From WTKG01 sp963735005 (GTDB taxonomy: Bacteria > Actinomycetota > Actinomycetes > Actinomycetales > Demequinaceae): DNA of 64,000 bases. Where the stretch lies: contig CAVTJA010000010.1 in NCBI GenBank assembly GCA_963735005.1, positions 372,001 to 436,000 of the forward strand, given 5' to 3'. The notes under the pieces were generated by a model that worked only from the letters and a program-made list of their open reading frames with translations, had not been told where the DNA came from and searched no databases. The translations under genes and the position numbers were made by a program. Shown one piece after another: positions 26,939 through 37,403 of this stretch; position 1 is the stretch's first letter, and each line of letters starts with the position of its first letter.

Positions 26939-29641
26939 TTAGCCGCGCATGATCTGGCCGAGGTTCTCGCGGCGGCGAGACAGCGACGCGAGCGCCACCG
27001 CGACCCAGCCCGCCAATGCGAGCAGCGGCGGTACCGCGAGCGCCCACCAGGGAACGGCGGCGTGCGGAGCGACGCGCTCGCCGGTGGTCGAATTGAAGCC
27101 GAAGGGCACAGCGAGGATCCCGCTGAGCGCAAGGCCGGTCGCGAGGCCCACAGCGGTCGCAAACCCAGCGGGCACGGCGACCTCGGCCCGCGCCACGAGC
27201 GCCGCCGACGCGCGCGACATGCCGACGACGCGGTAGCCGCCGCTCGACCGATCGCGCTGGTCCCCGCCTGCCGCCGCGATCAGGCTGACCGCGAGCAACG
27301 CCAACATCAGCGAGACGCCCGCAGCGCCTGCGAACAACACGAACAGGCCGCGCGCGACCGGTGACGCCCGCCGCTCGGCAAGCCACGCGCTGCGGACCGT
27401 GACGGTCCCTTCGGAACCGAAGACCTGCTGCAACGCGGGGCCGGCGTTGGGGCCGCTGGCCCACACGACCGTCTGAGGGAGGTCCGTGTCGACAGCCTCC
27501 GCAAGCGCCGCGCGGTCCACGATGACCGTAATGCGGTCCGACTCCCCCACGCCAGGAACGAGCGGCGCAGCGCCCACTGGCGTCACGGGCACGGTCAACT
27601 GCCCCCATCGGAGTGTCAGGTCGGCATCAGCGCCCGGCAACGACACCAAGATGGGCAACGGCTGGCCGGGGTCACCGCCAGCGACGAGTCCGGGGAGTCC
27701 AGTCAACGGCGACAGCGGAGACTCACCGACGAGGCTTGCAAGGGCCTCGCTATCAACAGCGAGGACGCGCACTGGCTTGTCGGTGTGGGCACCAATCAAC
27801 TGACCGTTGGAGATCACTTGCGCGCCGGCGACCCGGAGCCCTGAGCCAGCTCCGAACTCCTGAACGCCAACGGTGAACGGACCCGATGGCGCTGCGACCG
27901 CGATCGCGTCGGCGCCAACCGTCTCCCACGCGGCAGTGTCTTGGCCGCGATCGACTGTGAGCGCGCCGGATGTCGTGATCGCAACTACGCTTGCGGCAAG
28001 CACGAGCGAAACCGTCGCAGTTGCACCTGAGCGTGCCCGGGCCGCGGCCAACAACGTCACCGCCCCGCGCGATCGACGTGCCAGCGCACGTGCCGCGCGC
28101 GTCAACGGCGACAGCAGTCGCACGAGCAAGACGGCCACGGCGAGCGTGCCAAGCACTGGTGCACCGAGAATCATCGCGTCAACGGCCACTGAGCCCTCAG
28201 AGGCCGAGACACCTCGCAATGCAAGTGTTCCTAGCGACGCCGCGGCGCTCAGGATTAGCGTCACCTCCGCGGTGATCCTGCGGAGCGAGCGCGGATCCAG
28301 GCGTCCCTGGGCCCGGCGCCCTGCGGGGGGCGGCGCCGCGCTTCGGCCGGCCGCTCGCACTGACAGCACTGGCCCGGCGAGACCGGCCAGCACCAGCGGC
28401 GGGACCACCCATATCCATGGCACCGTGCCGGGCACCGCCGCGTACGCCGCCGCGAGGCCGATGCTCCCGCCGAGCACCGTCACCGCCGCGGACTCCGTTG
28501 CTATCGCGGCGCCTACGGCCGGAAGCGAAGCGCCGCGCGAGCGCCATTGCGCCAGCACCGTCGCCCGCCGTTCAACCACGAGACTCGCGGCCATGACCTC
28601 GACGAGCACCACGGCAGAAAGTAGCGCGAGGAGCACAACGAACGCCTGCGTGGTGGCCGCCTCTGTCCGAGCCAGCGCTCCGTCGAGCGCTCGGTCGAGA
28701 CCCGTGCGCACCGTCGGCGGTGCGTAGTCGAAGTCGAATACTTGCTTCCCTGATGCGAGCCCGCGCAGATCCGCGGCGATCGACGGGGCGTTCGCCGCGG
28801 TGAAGGCTTCCGCATTCGCTGGGTATGTGAAAGTGAGCTGCATGCCCTGTTGGAACACAGCCAAGCGCGCGAACGGGACGGACTCCGGTGAACACCACAG
28901 CGCGATGGAGGCTAACGGGAAGCCGCCGTCGATGACCGTCGGCTCGAGGAGGCGTGGCACGACGTCCCACGCGAAGTCGTCAGCGTTGATCGCACGGAAA
29001 ATGCCGGTCACTGTCACGTCTAGCGGCGACCCGTCGGTATCTTCGACGTCGATCCGGTCGCCCGCGTGAACCCCCATCAGTTCAGCGGCCGCGGCCGACA
29101 CGCCCACCTCGATAGGTAGAGACGCCCCGTTCAGGGTGAGCAAATCCGACGCATCGCCAGTCGCGGCAGGCGCCCGCCCCTCGACCCACTCGATCGCGGG
29201 TCCTTCGGCGCTCACGACGTACGCGAACCTCACCCGACCGGGCCGGCCGTCAATAGACCCTGCCTTGAGCTCCGGGCCGATCAGCGCCCCAACTGGGTCG
29301 CCCAGCACGGAACGCGTGTCGGCGGGGAGTCCAGTTTCGACGCGAGCCTGGGAGCGCGTCACCAGGTCAGCCGTGTCGAGGGCAAGTTCGAAGCCCTCGC
29401 CCTGCGTCCCCCGCAACGGCACGTTGACGACGACGTCCGTGGTGTGGTTCTTGTCCGCGACCGCCGCGCGGACTTCCTGCCCGGCCACAAGGGTGGCCGC
29501 CCGCGGCAGGGCGGAGGCGAGAAACGCCGTGACCACGAGCACGACGAGCGTGACTACGAGGGCCGATGCCTGGGCCCGCGACTGCGGTGGGATCGCGCGC
29601 CACGGCACACCGCCGCGGCGTCGTCCCGAACGCCTATTCAC
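26939..29641 (-). CDS. FtsX-like ABC transporter permease
   Basis: This 900-residue permease has an N-terminal helix, a large extracytoplasmic region (about 45-310), and two groups of membrane helices in the MacB/FtsX pattern. It is the last gene of a four-gene set: ATPase (33571), ATPase (32864), permease (29638) and this permease. Its start overlaps the previous stop by 4 bases. Such systems do mechanotransmission or export lipoproteins, peptides or drugs; the cargo cannot be told from sequence. Confidence 0.85.
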   Translation of the reverse strand: MNRRSGRRRGGVPWRAIPPQSRAQASALVVTLVVLVVTAFLASALPRAATLVAGQEVRAAVADKNHTTDVVVNVPLRGTQGEGFELALDTADLVTRSQARVETGLPADTRSVLGDPVGALIGPELKAGSIDGRPGRVRFAYVVSAEGPAIEWVEGRAPAATGDASDLLTLNGASLPIEVGVSAAAAELMGVHAGDRIDVEDTDGSPLDVTVTGIFRAINADDFAWDVVPRLLEPTVIDGGFPLASIALWCSPESVPFARLAVFQQGMQLTFTYPANAEAFTAANAPSIAADLRGLASGKQVFDFDYAPPTVRTGLDRALDGALARTEAATTQAFVVLLALLSAVVLVEVMAASLVVERRATVLAQWRSRGASLPAVGAAIATESAAVTVLGGSIGLAAAYAAVPGTVPWIWVVPPLVLAGLAGPVLSVRAAGRSAAPPPAGRRAQGRLDPRSLRRITAEVTLILSAAASLGTLALRGVSASEGSVAVDAMILGAPVLGTLAVAVLLVRLLSPLTRAARALARRSRGAVTLLAAARARSGATATVSLVLAASVVAITTSGALTVDRGQDTAAWETVGADAIAVAAPSGPFTVGVQEFGAGSGLRVAGAQVISNGQLIGAHTDKPVRVLAVDSEALASLVGESPLSPLTGLPGLVAGGDPGQPLPILVSLPGADADLTLRWGQLTVPVTPVGAAPLVPGVGESDRITVIVDRAALAEAVDTDLPQTVVWASGPNAGPALQQVFGSEGTVTVRSAWLAERRASPVARGLFVLFAGAAGVSLMLALLAVSLIAAAGGDQRDRSSGGYRVVGMSRASAALVARAEVAVPAGFATAVGLATGLALSGILAVPFGFNSTTGERVAPHAAVPWWALAVPPLLALAGWVAVALASLSRRRENLGQIMRG

Positions 29642-32600
29642 GAAAATTCTCCCGCGCGCATCACGGATACGGTCGAGCGCCGCACCACCGCACGAGCCGC
29701 AGGAATGCCAGCGGCGAGCGACCCCAGCAGCACCAGCCCAACCGCCACGCCAGCGGCGCCTAGAGGGAACGCGAGGACCGGCTCGGGAATCGCGCGTTCG
29801 CCGCGCGGCGCCACCACCAGCAACGGCGCGAGTAAAGCAGCGAGCACACCGCCCACAACGGAACCGGCCGCGACGGCGCCGACGGTCACGAATGCGTGCT
29901 GCAGGAAGTGGCTCGCGAGCGCGGTGCGCCTGGCGACTCCCAGCCCGCGAACACGAGCGATCGTCGGGGCGCGCACTTGCGCCTCAGCTGCCGCGTGCGC
30001 CGCGGCGCCCGCGATCGCCAACGCCATCGCTGCGGCCACGGCGAGCACCCATGCGACCCGCAGAGGCACGCGCAGCGGTCCCATCAGCAGGGTCGTTGCG
30101 GTCTCTGAAACGGATTCGACCGGGCCAATGTTTTGGTCGCGCAATGCCTGCGGGAGGCCTTCGTCGTCGGTAGCGACCCACCATTCGTCGGTAACCGTCG
30201 ACGTCTGTCCCTCGGCGAGCATTGCGCGGGTGAGGTTCTCCATGTCCGCCAAGACTCCGTCCGAGTGCACATGGCCAGGGACGTATGGCATCGTCCCGGC
30301 CACGCGCGCGGTCACCACGTTGCTCGCCACGGTCATCGAGATGCGGTCCCCTGCAACTAAGGCGAGGCCGTCCGCAGCAGCCTGGGTCATCACGACGGGG
30401 ACGTCCGCTGGCGGCTCGAACGCTAGTAGCCGGACGTTCCCGTCCTGCCAAGCGAGCCCAGCGATCGCGTACGAAAAACGCGCTCGCACTGTGGCACCGT
30501 TCACCTCGACTAGGGGGGCGCGCAACTGCGCCTGGCCGTCGTCCGTGGTCGCATGCCAGTCCCCGCCGCCCGCCGAGGCTCCCAGGACGTCAACTGAGAT
30601 CTCGGCAGATCCTTTGCCCGGGTTCGACCCGACGAAGGGGTCTTCCGAGTGCTGCTCCACCCGGAAGTCGATGGAGACGACCGTCCAATCACCGTCAGGG
30701 AGCTCCGCCTGACCCGCAGCGGGCAGCGTCATCGTGTGCGCCGCGCCATCGAGCGCGACGGGAGTGCCGCCAAGTATCGTGACTGACCCCCAAGCGTCCT
30801 CGAGAGCGACGGTGGGCGTGGCGACCAAGTCCGCATCGACTGTGGCCCCCCCGCGCGCCGGATCCGGACGCCGCTCGCCCGTCACTTTGATGGTCACCGA
30901 CGCCCCATGGACCGAAAACCCAGAGCCCGTATCCGGCGGGGCCAAACTTGCCATCAGCGCTGCCCAGCTGCCGCCGTCTGGCAGTCGGCCGCGGATGAGT
31001 TCTCCCGCGCGTGCAGAGTCGAGCGCGATCAACCGCGAGCCTTCCGGCCTCGTGCCGAGCACGATCGCGCGCGATGCCACCGGCGCCGCACTGGTGCCGG
31101 CGCCGGGGTTGAGGGTGGCGCCCATCGCCGCGCCGCCTGACTGGTGCACCACAACGTCCGCGCCGACGATCGCCTCAGCCTGGTCCGCTTGGGACTGCGA
31201 CCACGTCGCGAGGAAGGTCGTTCCGAGGATTGCAAGCGCGGTCGCCGCGACAGCGACAAATGTGCCGCGCGCCGCGCCACCGCGTGCCACGTGCCAACTC
31301 GCCAAGGGGACAATGATGCCGCGGCCGCGCCGCGCGAGATTTTCGGCGGCACGCGCGGCCACGGGAATGAGACGGGCGGCGAGCAACGAGCCGGCGATGA
31401 GGCACACCGCGGGCGCGACCACGAGCACGGGGTCGATCGCCCCTGGTGAGATCACGTGCGACCGCAGTTGTAGGAACGCGCCTGCGGCTACCAAGGCGAG
31501 TAGCACGTCGATCCCGGACTGCGCCGCCGTCCCCCGCAATGCAAGGCGGCCGTGGGCAAGGCGCGCGCCACGTGGCAGGGCCGCCGCGACGAGCAGGCTC
31601 GCCGGCACGATCGCGCCGAGAGCAACCGCTGGTAGAAGGGCGCCGCCGAGCGGCGACGCCGTTCGCGGCGCCGTGGCCCAAGACTCCCCGAGTGCGGTCC
31701 ATCCCGCGATTGCGCGAAACGACCACATCACGAGCGGCACCGATACGGCGGTCGCGGCCGCCGCGAGTACGAGGGCCTCGGCCGAGGCGCGTAGGCCAAG
31801 CTGCCGTGTCGCCGCACCGCGGTCGCGCAGCAACAGTGTCTCGACACCCCTGCGGCGCACCAGCACTTGCGCGACCAAGCTCACCGTGGCCATGCCGACG
31901 GCCAACAGCACAATCAGCGCGGTGAGCACGAGCGCCACCGTGAGGCTGAGCTCCGTGCGCATACCTGCGTAGGTCCAGGCAATCTCGGAGTGCACCACCG
32001 CCCACTTGATCGAGTCGCCAAGTTGCGCCCCAATCTGTTCGGACACCTGATCGAGCGCGCGTGTCATCGCGGGGATCCCGCTTGGGTCTCCTCGCAGGTC
32101 CGGGTCGAGCACCGCGTTTACTCTTTCGACCGGGGTAGCGGAGTCGACGAGAGTGCCGGTCGGTACCAAGAAGGGGCCGTAGGCCGGCACGCGATCATAA
32201 TTCGGGACGTAGCCCTCGCCGCGCAGTGGATCGCGGTCCCACTCCTGCGATTGGTTCGGCTCGAAGATGCCCGCGACGATGACAGTGAAGCCTCCCGACG
32301 TGGGGTCGTCAACACCTGATCGGTGTTCGGTGAGGCGCAGCTCACTTCCCACTCCGAGGCCGAGCGCAACTGCGGCCGTGCTCGGAATCGCCACCTGGAG
32401 AGGTGTGCTGGCTCCGGTGGCTGCGGGCCACGCGCCGGCGAGGAGCGCGCCGTTTTCCGTGGCGGTGTCGGCGTCAAGTAGGTACGCCTTGCGCACCGAG
32501 TCGCCCGGGATGAACAGCAACGGCGTCGCCGCCCAGATTGACACCGTGGCGTCGTATTGCCCCGCCGCCGCAAGCAGTGCGGACCGCGTGACGTCGACGG

Positions 32601-32871
32601 CGTGGTCAGCGGCCAGGGGCTGGCCACCGGCGAGCGTGTTGGTCGCGACGATCACCGAGGACAGGTCGGGGCTTCCCGAACCCCGCTCGCCGTCCACATC
32701 TGCTAACGAGGCTGATAGGGCACGGTCGCTACCGGCGGTCACTAGCACGGCGCCCAGACCCACCAACGTCGCGCACACGACGAGTACACCCCACACCGCG
32801 AACACCAGCGCAGCCTGCGTTCGACCCCTCTGCACCAGCAGTCGCCCGGCGCCCGGTGCGCGGCTAGACAT
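29638..32871 (-). CDS. FtsX-like ABC transporter permease (large)
   Basis: This 1,077-residue protein has an N-terminal helix and a long extracytoplasmic domain (about 50-330), then helices around 340-570. A second long extracytoplasmic domain follows, ending in a helix group with VRAPTIARVRGLGVARRTAL, typical of FtsX-type permeases. It probably pairs with the 900-residue permease to form a heterodimer. Its start overlaps the stop of the adjacent ATPase gene (32864-33574) by 8 bases. The cargo is unknown. Confidence 0.85.
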   Translation of the reverse strand: MSSRAPGAGRLLVQRGRTQAALVFAVWGVLVVCATLVGLGAVLVTAGSDRALSASLADVDGERGSGSPDLSSVIVATNTLAGGQPLAADHAVDVTRSALLAAAGQYDATVSIWAATPLLFIPGDSVRKAYLLDADTATENGALLAGAWPAATGASTPLQVAIPSTAAVALGLGVGSELRLTEHRSGVDDPTSGGFTVIVAGIFEPNQSQEWDRDPLRGEGYVPNYDRVPAYGPFLVPTGTLVDSATPVERVNAVLDPDLRGDPSGIPAMTRALDQVSEQIGAQLGDSIKWAVVHSEIAWTYAGMRTELSLTVALVLTALIVLLAVGMATVSLVAQVLVRRRGVETLLLRDRGAATRQLGLRASAEALVLAAAATAVSVPLVMWSFRAIAGWTALGESWATAPRTASPLGGALLPAVALGAIVPASLLVAAALPRGARLAHGRLALRGTAAQSGIDVLLALVAAGAFLQLRSHVISPGAIDPVLVVAPAVCLIAGSLLAARLIPVAARAAENLARRGRGIIVPLASWHVARGGAARGTFVAVAATALAILGTTFLATWSQSQADQAEAIVGADVVVHQSGGAAMGATLNPGAGTSAAPVASRAIVLGTRPEGSRLIALDSARAGELIRGRLPDGGSWAALMASLAPPDTGSGFSVHGASVTIKVTGERRPDPARGGATVDADLVATPTVALEDAWGSVTILGGTPVALDGAAHTMTLPAAGQAELPDGDWTVVSIDFRVEQHSEDPFVGSNPGKGSAEISVDVLGASAGGGDWHATTDDGQAQLRAPLVEVNGATVRARFSYAIAGLAWQDGNVRLLAFEPPADVPVVMTQAAADGLALVAGDRISMTVASNVVTARVAGTMPYVPGHVHSDGVLADMENLTRAMLAEGQTSTVTDEWWVATDDEGLPQALRDQNIGPVESVSETATTLLMGPLRVPLRVAWVLAVAAAMALAIAGAAAHAAAEAQVRAPTIARVRGLGVARRTALASHFLQHAFVTVGAVAAGSVVGGVLAALLAPLLVVAPRGERAIPEPVLAFPLGAAGVAVGLVLLGSLAAGIPAARAVVRRSTVSVMRAGEFS

Positions 32872-33574
32872 CGACGAGGCGGCCGTCGTCGATCCCCACA
32901 GCGCGATCCGCGAGGGCGATCATCACCGGATCGTGCGTGGAAACGATCGCTGTCATGCCTTCCGCCTCCACCACGCCGCGAATCAATGCCATCACTGCCA
33001 GCCCGGTCTCGGTGTCCAGTTGGCCCGTGGGCTCATCCGCAATCAGGAGTCGAGGCGATCCCGCTAGCGCGCGAGCGATCGCGACCCGCTGCATCTGGCC
33101 ACCTGACATTTCATCGGGCCGATGCTCGCCATGCCCGCCAAGCCCTACGAGCTCAAGTAGCGTGGCGGCGCGCCTTTCGCGGATGGCCGGGTCAGTGCCG
33201 CGGATGCGCAGCGGCAGCCCGACGTTTTCGGCGGCGGTGAGCTCCGGAACCAGGCCGAACCCCTGGAAGATAAATGACACTGTGTCGCGACGCAGCGCAT
33301 CCAGCTGGGCTTCGTTGAGCGGCGCGACGTCGACGCCCCCCACGAGAACCTCGCCTGCGTCGGGCCGGTCGAGCCCTCCAACGATGTTGAGCAAAGTGGT
33401 CTTGCCGGAGCCGGACCGCCCAATCAGCGCCACCATCTCCCCGCGCCGAGCGGTCAGCGAGACGTCGCGAAGCGCGGTGACTTCGGTGTGGCCTGACCCG
33501 TAGGTACGCCGCACACCGCGCACGTCGACCATGGCGTCATTCGGCTCGGCACCCACCCCGTTTCCGCGCGTCAT
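32864..33574 (-). CDS. ABC transporter ATP-binding protein (MacB/LolD type)
   Basis: This 236-residue ATPase has Walker A GRSGSGKTT, signature MSGGQMQRVAIARAL, Walker B LLIADEPTGQLD and the switch His in VSTHDP. It powers the two FtsX-type permeases downstream. I chose the ATG at 33574 because it overlaps the preceding stop (ATGA). An earlier in-frame ATG at 33592 is possible but less compact. Confidence 0.9.
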   Translation of the reverse strand: MTRGNGVGAEPNDAMVDVRGVRRTYGSGHTEVTALRDVSLTARRGEMVALIGRSGSGKTTLLNIVGGLDRPDAGEVLVGGVDVAPLNEAQLDALRRDTVSFIFQGFGLVPELTAAENVGLPLRIRGTDPAIRERRAATLLELVGLGGHGEHRPDEMSGGQMQRVAIARALAGSPRLLIADEPTGQLDTETGLAVMALIRGVVEAEGMTAIVSTHDPVMIALADRAVGIDDGRLVDV

Positions 33575-34482
33575 GGCCGAACATCCGGCCACAGCGCCAC
33601 GTGGTCAGCCTCGAGCGCGAGACGCACGCGCCGCGTCAGTGCCAACGCTTCACGGAACTCGCGTGGCACCTGGATGCGCCCCGCACGGTCCATCACCGCG
33701 AACTCCTGTGCGATCTCGCGGGCCTCGCCGTCCTCGGATTGTTCGGTGTGACGCAATACCTCGGAGCTTGTGCGGCCGTCGCGGATCGCGACCATGCGAC
33801 TGACCTGGGAGCTCACCGTCGGATCGTGGGTCACAACCACGATCGTCACGCCGTCGTCGTTGCTCGCGCTGCGCAGCGCCTCGAAGATCTCGTGCGATGT
33901 CGCGGTGTCGAGCTCGCCTGTCGGCTCGTCTGCAAGTAGCAGGCGCGGGCCGTTCGCAAGCGCGACGGCAATGGCAACCCGCTGCTGCTCGCCACCGGAC
34001 ATTTCGCGCGGAATCCGGCCGGCGCAGTTCGCCACGCCAAAGCGGTCAAGCAACTCGGCCGCGCGCCCCGCACGCTGACGCCGCGGATACCCCGCGAGCC
34101 CGAGCGGAATTGCCACGTTGTCTGCCGCGCTGAGGTACGGGATGAGGTTGCGGGACGTCTGCTGCTGCACGAGCCCCACCACGTCACGGCGATACGCGAC
34201 CCGCTCGCGCCCGGACATCGACGTGAGGTCCCAACCGTCAACCATGACCTTGCCGGCGGTGGGTTCATCCGCGCCAGCGAGCACAGACAGCAGGGTGGAC
34301 TTGCCAGCGCCGGACGGGCCAACGACGGCCACCATCTCGCCGCGCTCCACGTGCAGGTCGAGGCCCTGAAGCGCCTGCACTTCGATGGGGCCATGCTGGT
34401 GGATCCGGACCACGCTCTCGCACACGACCACGGGAGACGCGCCACCGTCAGGGTGCGACGCCCGCGCGGGCCCAACGACCAT
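33571..34482 (-). CDS. ABC transporter ATP-binding protein with C-terminal AbrB-like hairpin domain
   Basis: Residues 15-240 form a LolD-like ATPase: Walker A GPSGAGKST, signature MSGGEQQRVAIAVAL, Walker B LLLADEPTGELD. About 60 extra residues follow. They include VMDRAGRIQVPREFREAL, which resembles the swapped-hairpin AbrB/SpoVT fold and is not part of a standard ABC ATPase. The gene begins the four-gene exporter operon and lies 120 bases downstream of topA on the same strand. The role of the extra domain is unknown; dimerisation or DNA binding are guesses. Confidence 0.87.
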   Translation of the reverse strand: MVVGPARASHPDGGASPVVVCESVVRIHQHGPIEVQALQGLDLHVERGEMVAVVGPSGAGKSTLLSVLAGADEPTAGKVMVDGWDLTSMSGRERVAYRRDVVGLVQQQTSRNLIPYLSAADNVAIPLGLAGYPRRQRAGRAAELLDRFGVANCAGRIPREMSGGEQQRVAIAVALANGPRLLLADEPTGELDTATSHEIFEALRSASNDDGVTIVVVTHDPTVSSQVSRMVAIRDGRTSSEVLRHTEQSEDGEAREIAQEFAVMDRAGRIQVPREFREALALTRRVRLALEADHVALWPDVRP

Positions 34483-34602
34483 GCCCGTAACCTCCGTGCT
34501 CCATGATCCGACAGGTCAGGTCGCTTCCCACGGGTGGCGCGCTCCTGCTCGGCCCAGGCTAACTTGACTTTCGCCGAAACACGGACGCGTCGAGAGCCCG
34601 GG

Positions 34603-37290
34603 CTACTTCTTGGCCGCGGCCTTCTTCGCTGGCGCCTTCTTGGCCGCGGGCTTGCGCTTGGCAGGCGCACGCTTCTTGGCCGGTCCCTTGGCACGCTTGT
34701 CGGCGAGCAGCTCAACTGCGCGGTCGTGGTCCATCTCCTCGACCGTCTCGCCGCGCGGGATAGTCACGTTAGTTTCGCCGTCGGTGATGTACTCGCCAAA
34801 CCGGCCAGCCTTGATGACGATCGGCTTCTCGTTGCTCGGGTCCACGCCCAGCTCCTTGAGGGGCGGCGCCACGGGGCGGCCGCGGCCGCGCTTGGGCTCC
34901 GCGTAGATCGCGAGCGCCTGCTCCAGCGTGACCGTCAGCAACTGGTCCTCGGTCTCGAGCGACCGCGAGTCCGTGCCCTTCTTCAAGTACGGGCCGTAGC
35001 GGCCGTTTTGGGCCGTGATGTCCTCGCCCGACTCCGGGTCCTTGCCAACGACGCGCGGCAACGACATCAGCGTCACTGCATCGTCAAGGGTGATGGTTTC
35101 GAGCTGCATCGTCTTGAACAACGACGCCGTCTTGGGCTTGCTCTTGGAGTCCTCCGGAAGGACCTCGGTGACGTACGGGCCAAAACGTCCGGCCTTGGCG
35201 ACGATGGACAGGCCGGTGTCCGGGTGGGTGCCGAGCTCGCGCTCGTCGCCGCCTTGGGTGGCGAACAGCTCGAGCGCCTTCGCGACGTCGAGCTCGTCGG
35301 GCGCCAGGTCATCCGGCACGGATGCGCGCTCCGGCTCACCCTCGACCATCCGCTCCACGTACGGGCCGTAGCGGCCCACGCGCACGTTGATGCCGTCGCC
35401 GAGCTCGAAAGTATTGATGGCGCGGGCGTCAATCTCGCCAAGGTCTTCCACGAGCGCCTTGAGGCCCTCGTCCCGGCCCTTCGCCTCGGCGCCGGTGCCC
35501 AGGTAGAAGCGCCCCAGCCAGTCGTCCGAGTCCTCCTCGCCGGCGGCGATGCGGTCGAGCCCAAGCTCCATGTCCGCGGTGAAGTCGTAATCGATGAGCC
35601 AGCCGAAGTGCTTCTCAAGCAGGCCGACGATCGAGAACGCGATCCAGTTCGGGATCAGCGCCTGCTTCTCGATCCGCACGTAGTCGCGCGCCACGATCAG
35701 GTCAACAGTCGCCGCGTAGGTGGACGGGCGGCCGAACTTACGGTCCTCGAGTTCCTTGATCATGGAGCCCTGCGTGAACCGCGGCGGCGGGCTGGTGGTG
35801 TGTGAGGCGGGCTCGAGCTCGGCCGCCGTCACAGGCGCGCCCTCCTCGAGTTGGGGAAGGCGGTCGTCCTTCTCCTTGGCGACTTCGGCCTCGGCCTCGT
35901 CCTCGTCGTAGCGCGACTTCTCCTTTGTCTCCTCGTAGGCGGAGAGGAAGCCCGGGAAGGTGATGATCGTGCCGGAGGCCGAAAACTCGACGGCGTGGTG
36001 CGCGCCGGACTCGGCGCCGATCTTGACCGTGGAGGTGGTGCCCTTGGCATCGTTCATCTGGCTCGCGAGGGTGCGCTTCCAGATGAGGTCGTACATCCGG
36101 AACTCGTCGCCGCGCAGGTCGTTCTTGATGTCCTCGGGCTTCTTGAAGACGTCGCCGGCGGGGCGGATCGCCTCGTGCGCCTCCTGCGCGTTCGAGTCGC
36201 TGGTGGCGTAGACACGGGGCTTGTCGGCGACGGTGTCGGCGCCGTACAACTCCGCGGCCTGGGCGCGGGCGGCGCGCTCGGCCTCGCCCGACAGCGTCGG
36301 CGAGTCGGTACGCATATAGGTGATGTAACCGCGCTCGTACAGGCCCTGCGCCACGCGCATCGCGTCGCGTGCGCCAAGTCGCAACTTGCGCGACGCCTCC
36401 TGGATCAGCGTGGACGTGATGAACGGTGCGGCGGGGCGGCGCGTGTACGGCTTGGACTCGACCGAGGTCACGGAGAACGTGGCGTTGGCGAGGCCGGACG
36501 CGAGCGCGCCGGCGGTGGCGGCGGTGACGTGGGCCACCTTGTCGGACGTCAGCTCGCCGGCGTCGTTGAAGTCGCGGCCGGTGGCGACGCGCTTGCCGTC
36601 GACCAGGGTGAGCTTGGCGTCAAAGGTGCGGCCGGCGTCGGGCCCCGTAGTCGCCTCGAAGGTGGCCTGCAGGTCCCAGTATTCGGCGTTGACGAACGCC
36701 ATCCGCTCGCGCTCGCGGTCGACGACGAGTCGCAGGGCGATGGATTGCACGCGGCCGGCGCTCAGGCCGGGCGCCACCTTGCGCCACAACACCGGCGACA
36801 CCTCGTAGCCGTAAAGACGGTCGAGCACGCGGCGGGCCTCCTGGGCCTCCACCAGTTCCATGTCCACGTCGCGGGGGTGGGCGAGCGCCCGCTCGATGCC
36901 CTCGGGGGTGATTTCGTGGAAGGCAAGGCGCTTCACGGGCACCTTGGGCTTGAGCACCTCGAGCAGGTGCCACGCGATGGCCTCGCCCTCGCGGTCCTCA
37001 TCAGTCGCGAGCAGGACCTCGCTCGATTCCTTGAGGCGCTTCTTGATGTCGGAGACGACCTTCTTCTTGTCCACGTTGACCACGTAGTACGGCGTGAAGC
37101 CGTTCTCGACGTCCACGGCGAACTTGCCAAGCGAGCCTTCGCGCATGTCCGCGGGCAGCTCGGAAGGCTGCGGGAGGTCGCGGATATGCCCGATCGAGGA
37201 CACGACGTCGTAGTCCGGTCCGAGCAGCCCGCCGATGGTGCGGGACTTGGTCGGGGACTCGACAATGACGAGTTTGCGGCCGACAGCCAA
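34603..37290 (-). CDS. topA: DNA topoisomerase I
   Basis: TopA relaxes negative supercoils by single-strand passage. The 895-residue protein starts KLVIVESPTKS (Toprim), with the DEDREGEAIAWH acidic motif and the catalytic tyrosine segment YITYMRTDSPTLS. Several C-terminal repeats follow (each with a GRYGPY or GRFGPY motif). The end is a Lys/Ala/Pro-rich tail (about the last 35 residues), as in mycobacterial TopA, where such tails bind DNA. I chose the TTG at 37290 because GAGGAG lies eight bases upstream and homology starts right after; upstream extension is non-homologous. It is divergent from the monophosphatase gene. Confidence 0.94.
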   Translation of the reverse strand: MAVGRKLVIVESPTKSRTIGGLLGPDYDVVSSIGHIRDLPQPSELPADMREGSLGKFAVDVENGFTPYYVVNVDKKKVVSDIKKRLKESSEVLLATDEDREGEAIAWHLLEVLKPKVPVKRLAFHEITPEGIERALAHPRDVDMELVEAQEARRVLDRLYGYEVSPVLWRKVAPGLSAGRVQSIALRLVVDRERERMAFVNAEYWDLQATFEATTGPDAGRTFDAKLTLVDGKRVATGRDFNDAGELTSDKVAHVTAATAGALASGLANATFSVTSVESKPYTRRPAAPFITSTLIQEASRKLRLGARDAMRVAQGLYERGYITYMRTDSPTLSGEAERAARAQAAELYGADTVADKPRVYATSDSNAQEAHEAIRPAGDVFKKPEDIKNDLRGDEFRMYDLIWKRTLASQMNDAKGTTSTVKIGAESGAHHAVEFSASGTIITFPGFLSAYEETKEKSRYDEDEAEAEVAKEKDDRLPQLEEGAPVTAAELEPASHTTSPPPRFTQGSMIKELEDRKFGRPSTYAATVDLIVARDYVRIEKQALIPNWIAFSIVGLLEKHFGWLIDYDFTADMELGLDRIAAGEEDSDDWLGRFYLGTGAEAKGRDEGLKALVEDLGEIDARAINTFELGDGINVRVGRYGPYVERMVEGEPERASVPDDLAPDELDVAKALELFATQGGDERELGTHPDTGLSIVAKAGRFGPYVTEVLPEDSKSKPKTASLFKTMQLETITLDDAVTLMSLPRVVGKDPESGEDITAQNGRYGPYLKKGTDSRSLETEDQLLTVTLEQALAIYAEPKRGRGRPVAPPLKELGVDPSNEKPIVIKAGRFGEYITDGETNVTIPRGETVEEMDHDRAVELLADKRAKGPAKKRAPAKRKPAAKKAPAKKAAAKK

Positions 37291-37403
37291 TGGGTTCTCC
37301 TCAACGAAGCGGCCCCGAGTAGGGCAACGCGGGCAGGATATACGCACATCGGCCCCGTTGCGCAAACCGCACGTCCCACCGCGCGCGCCGCGGACCAGCC
37401 ACA

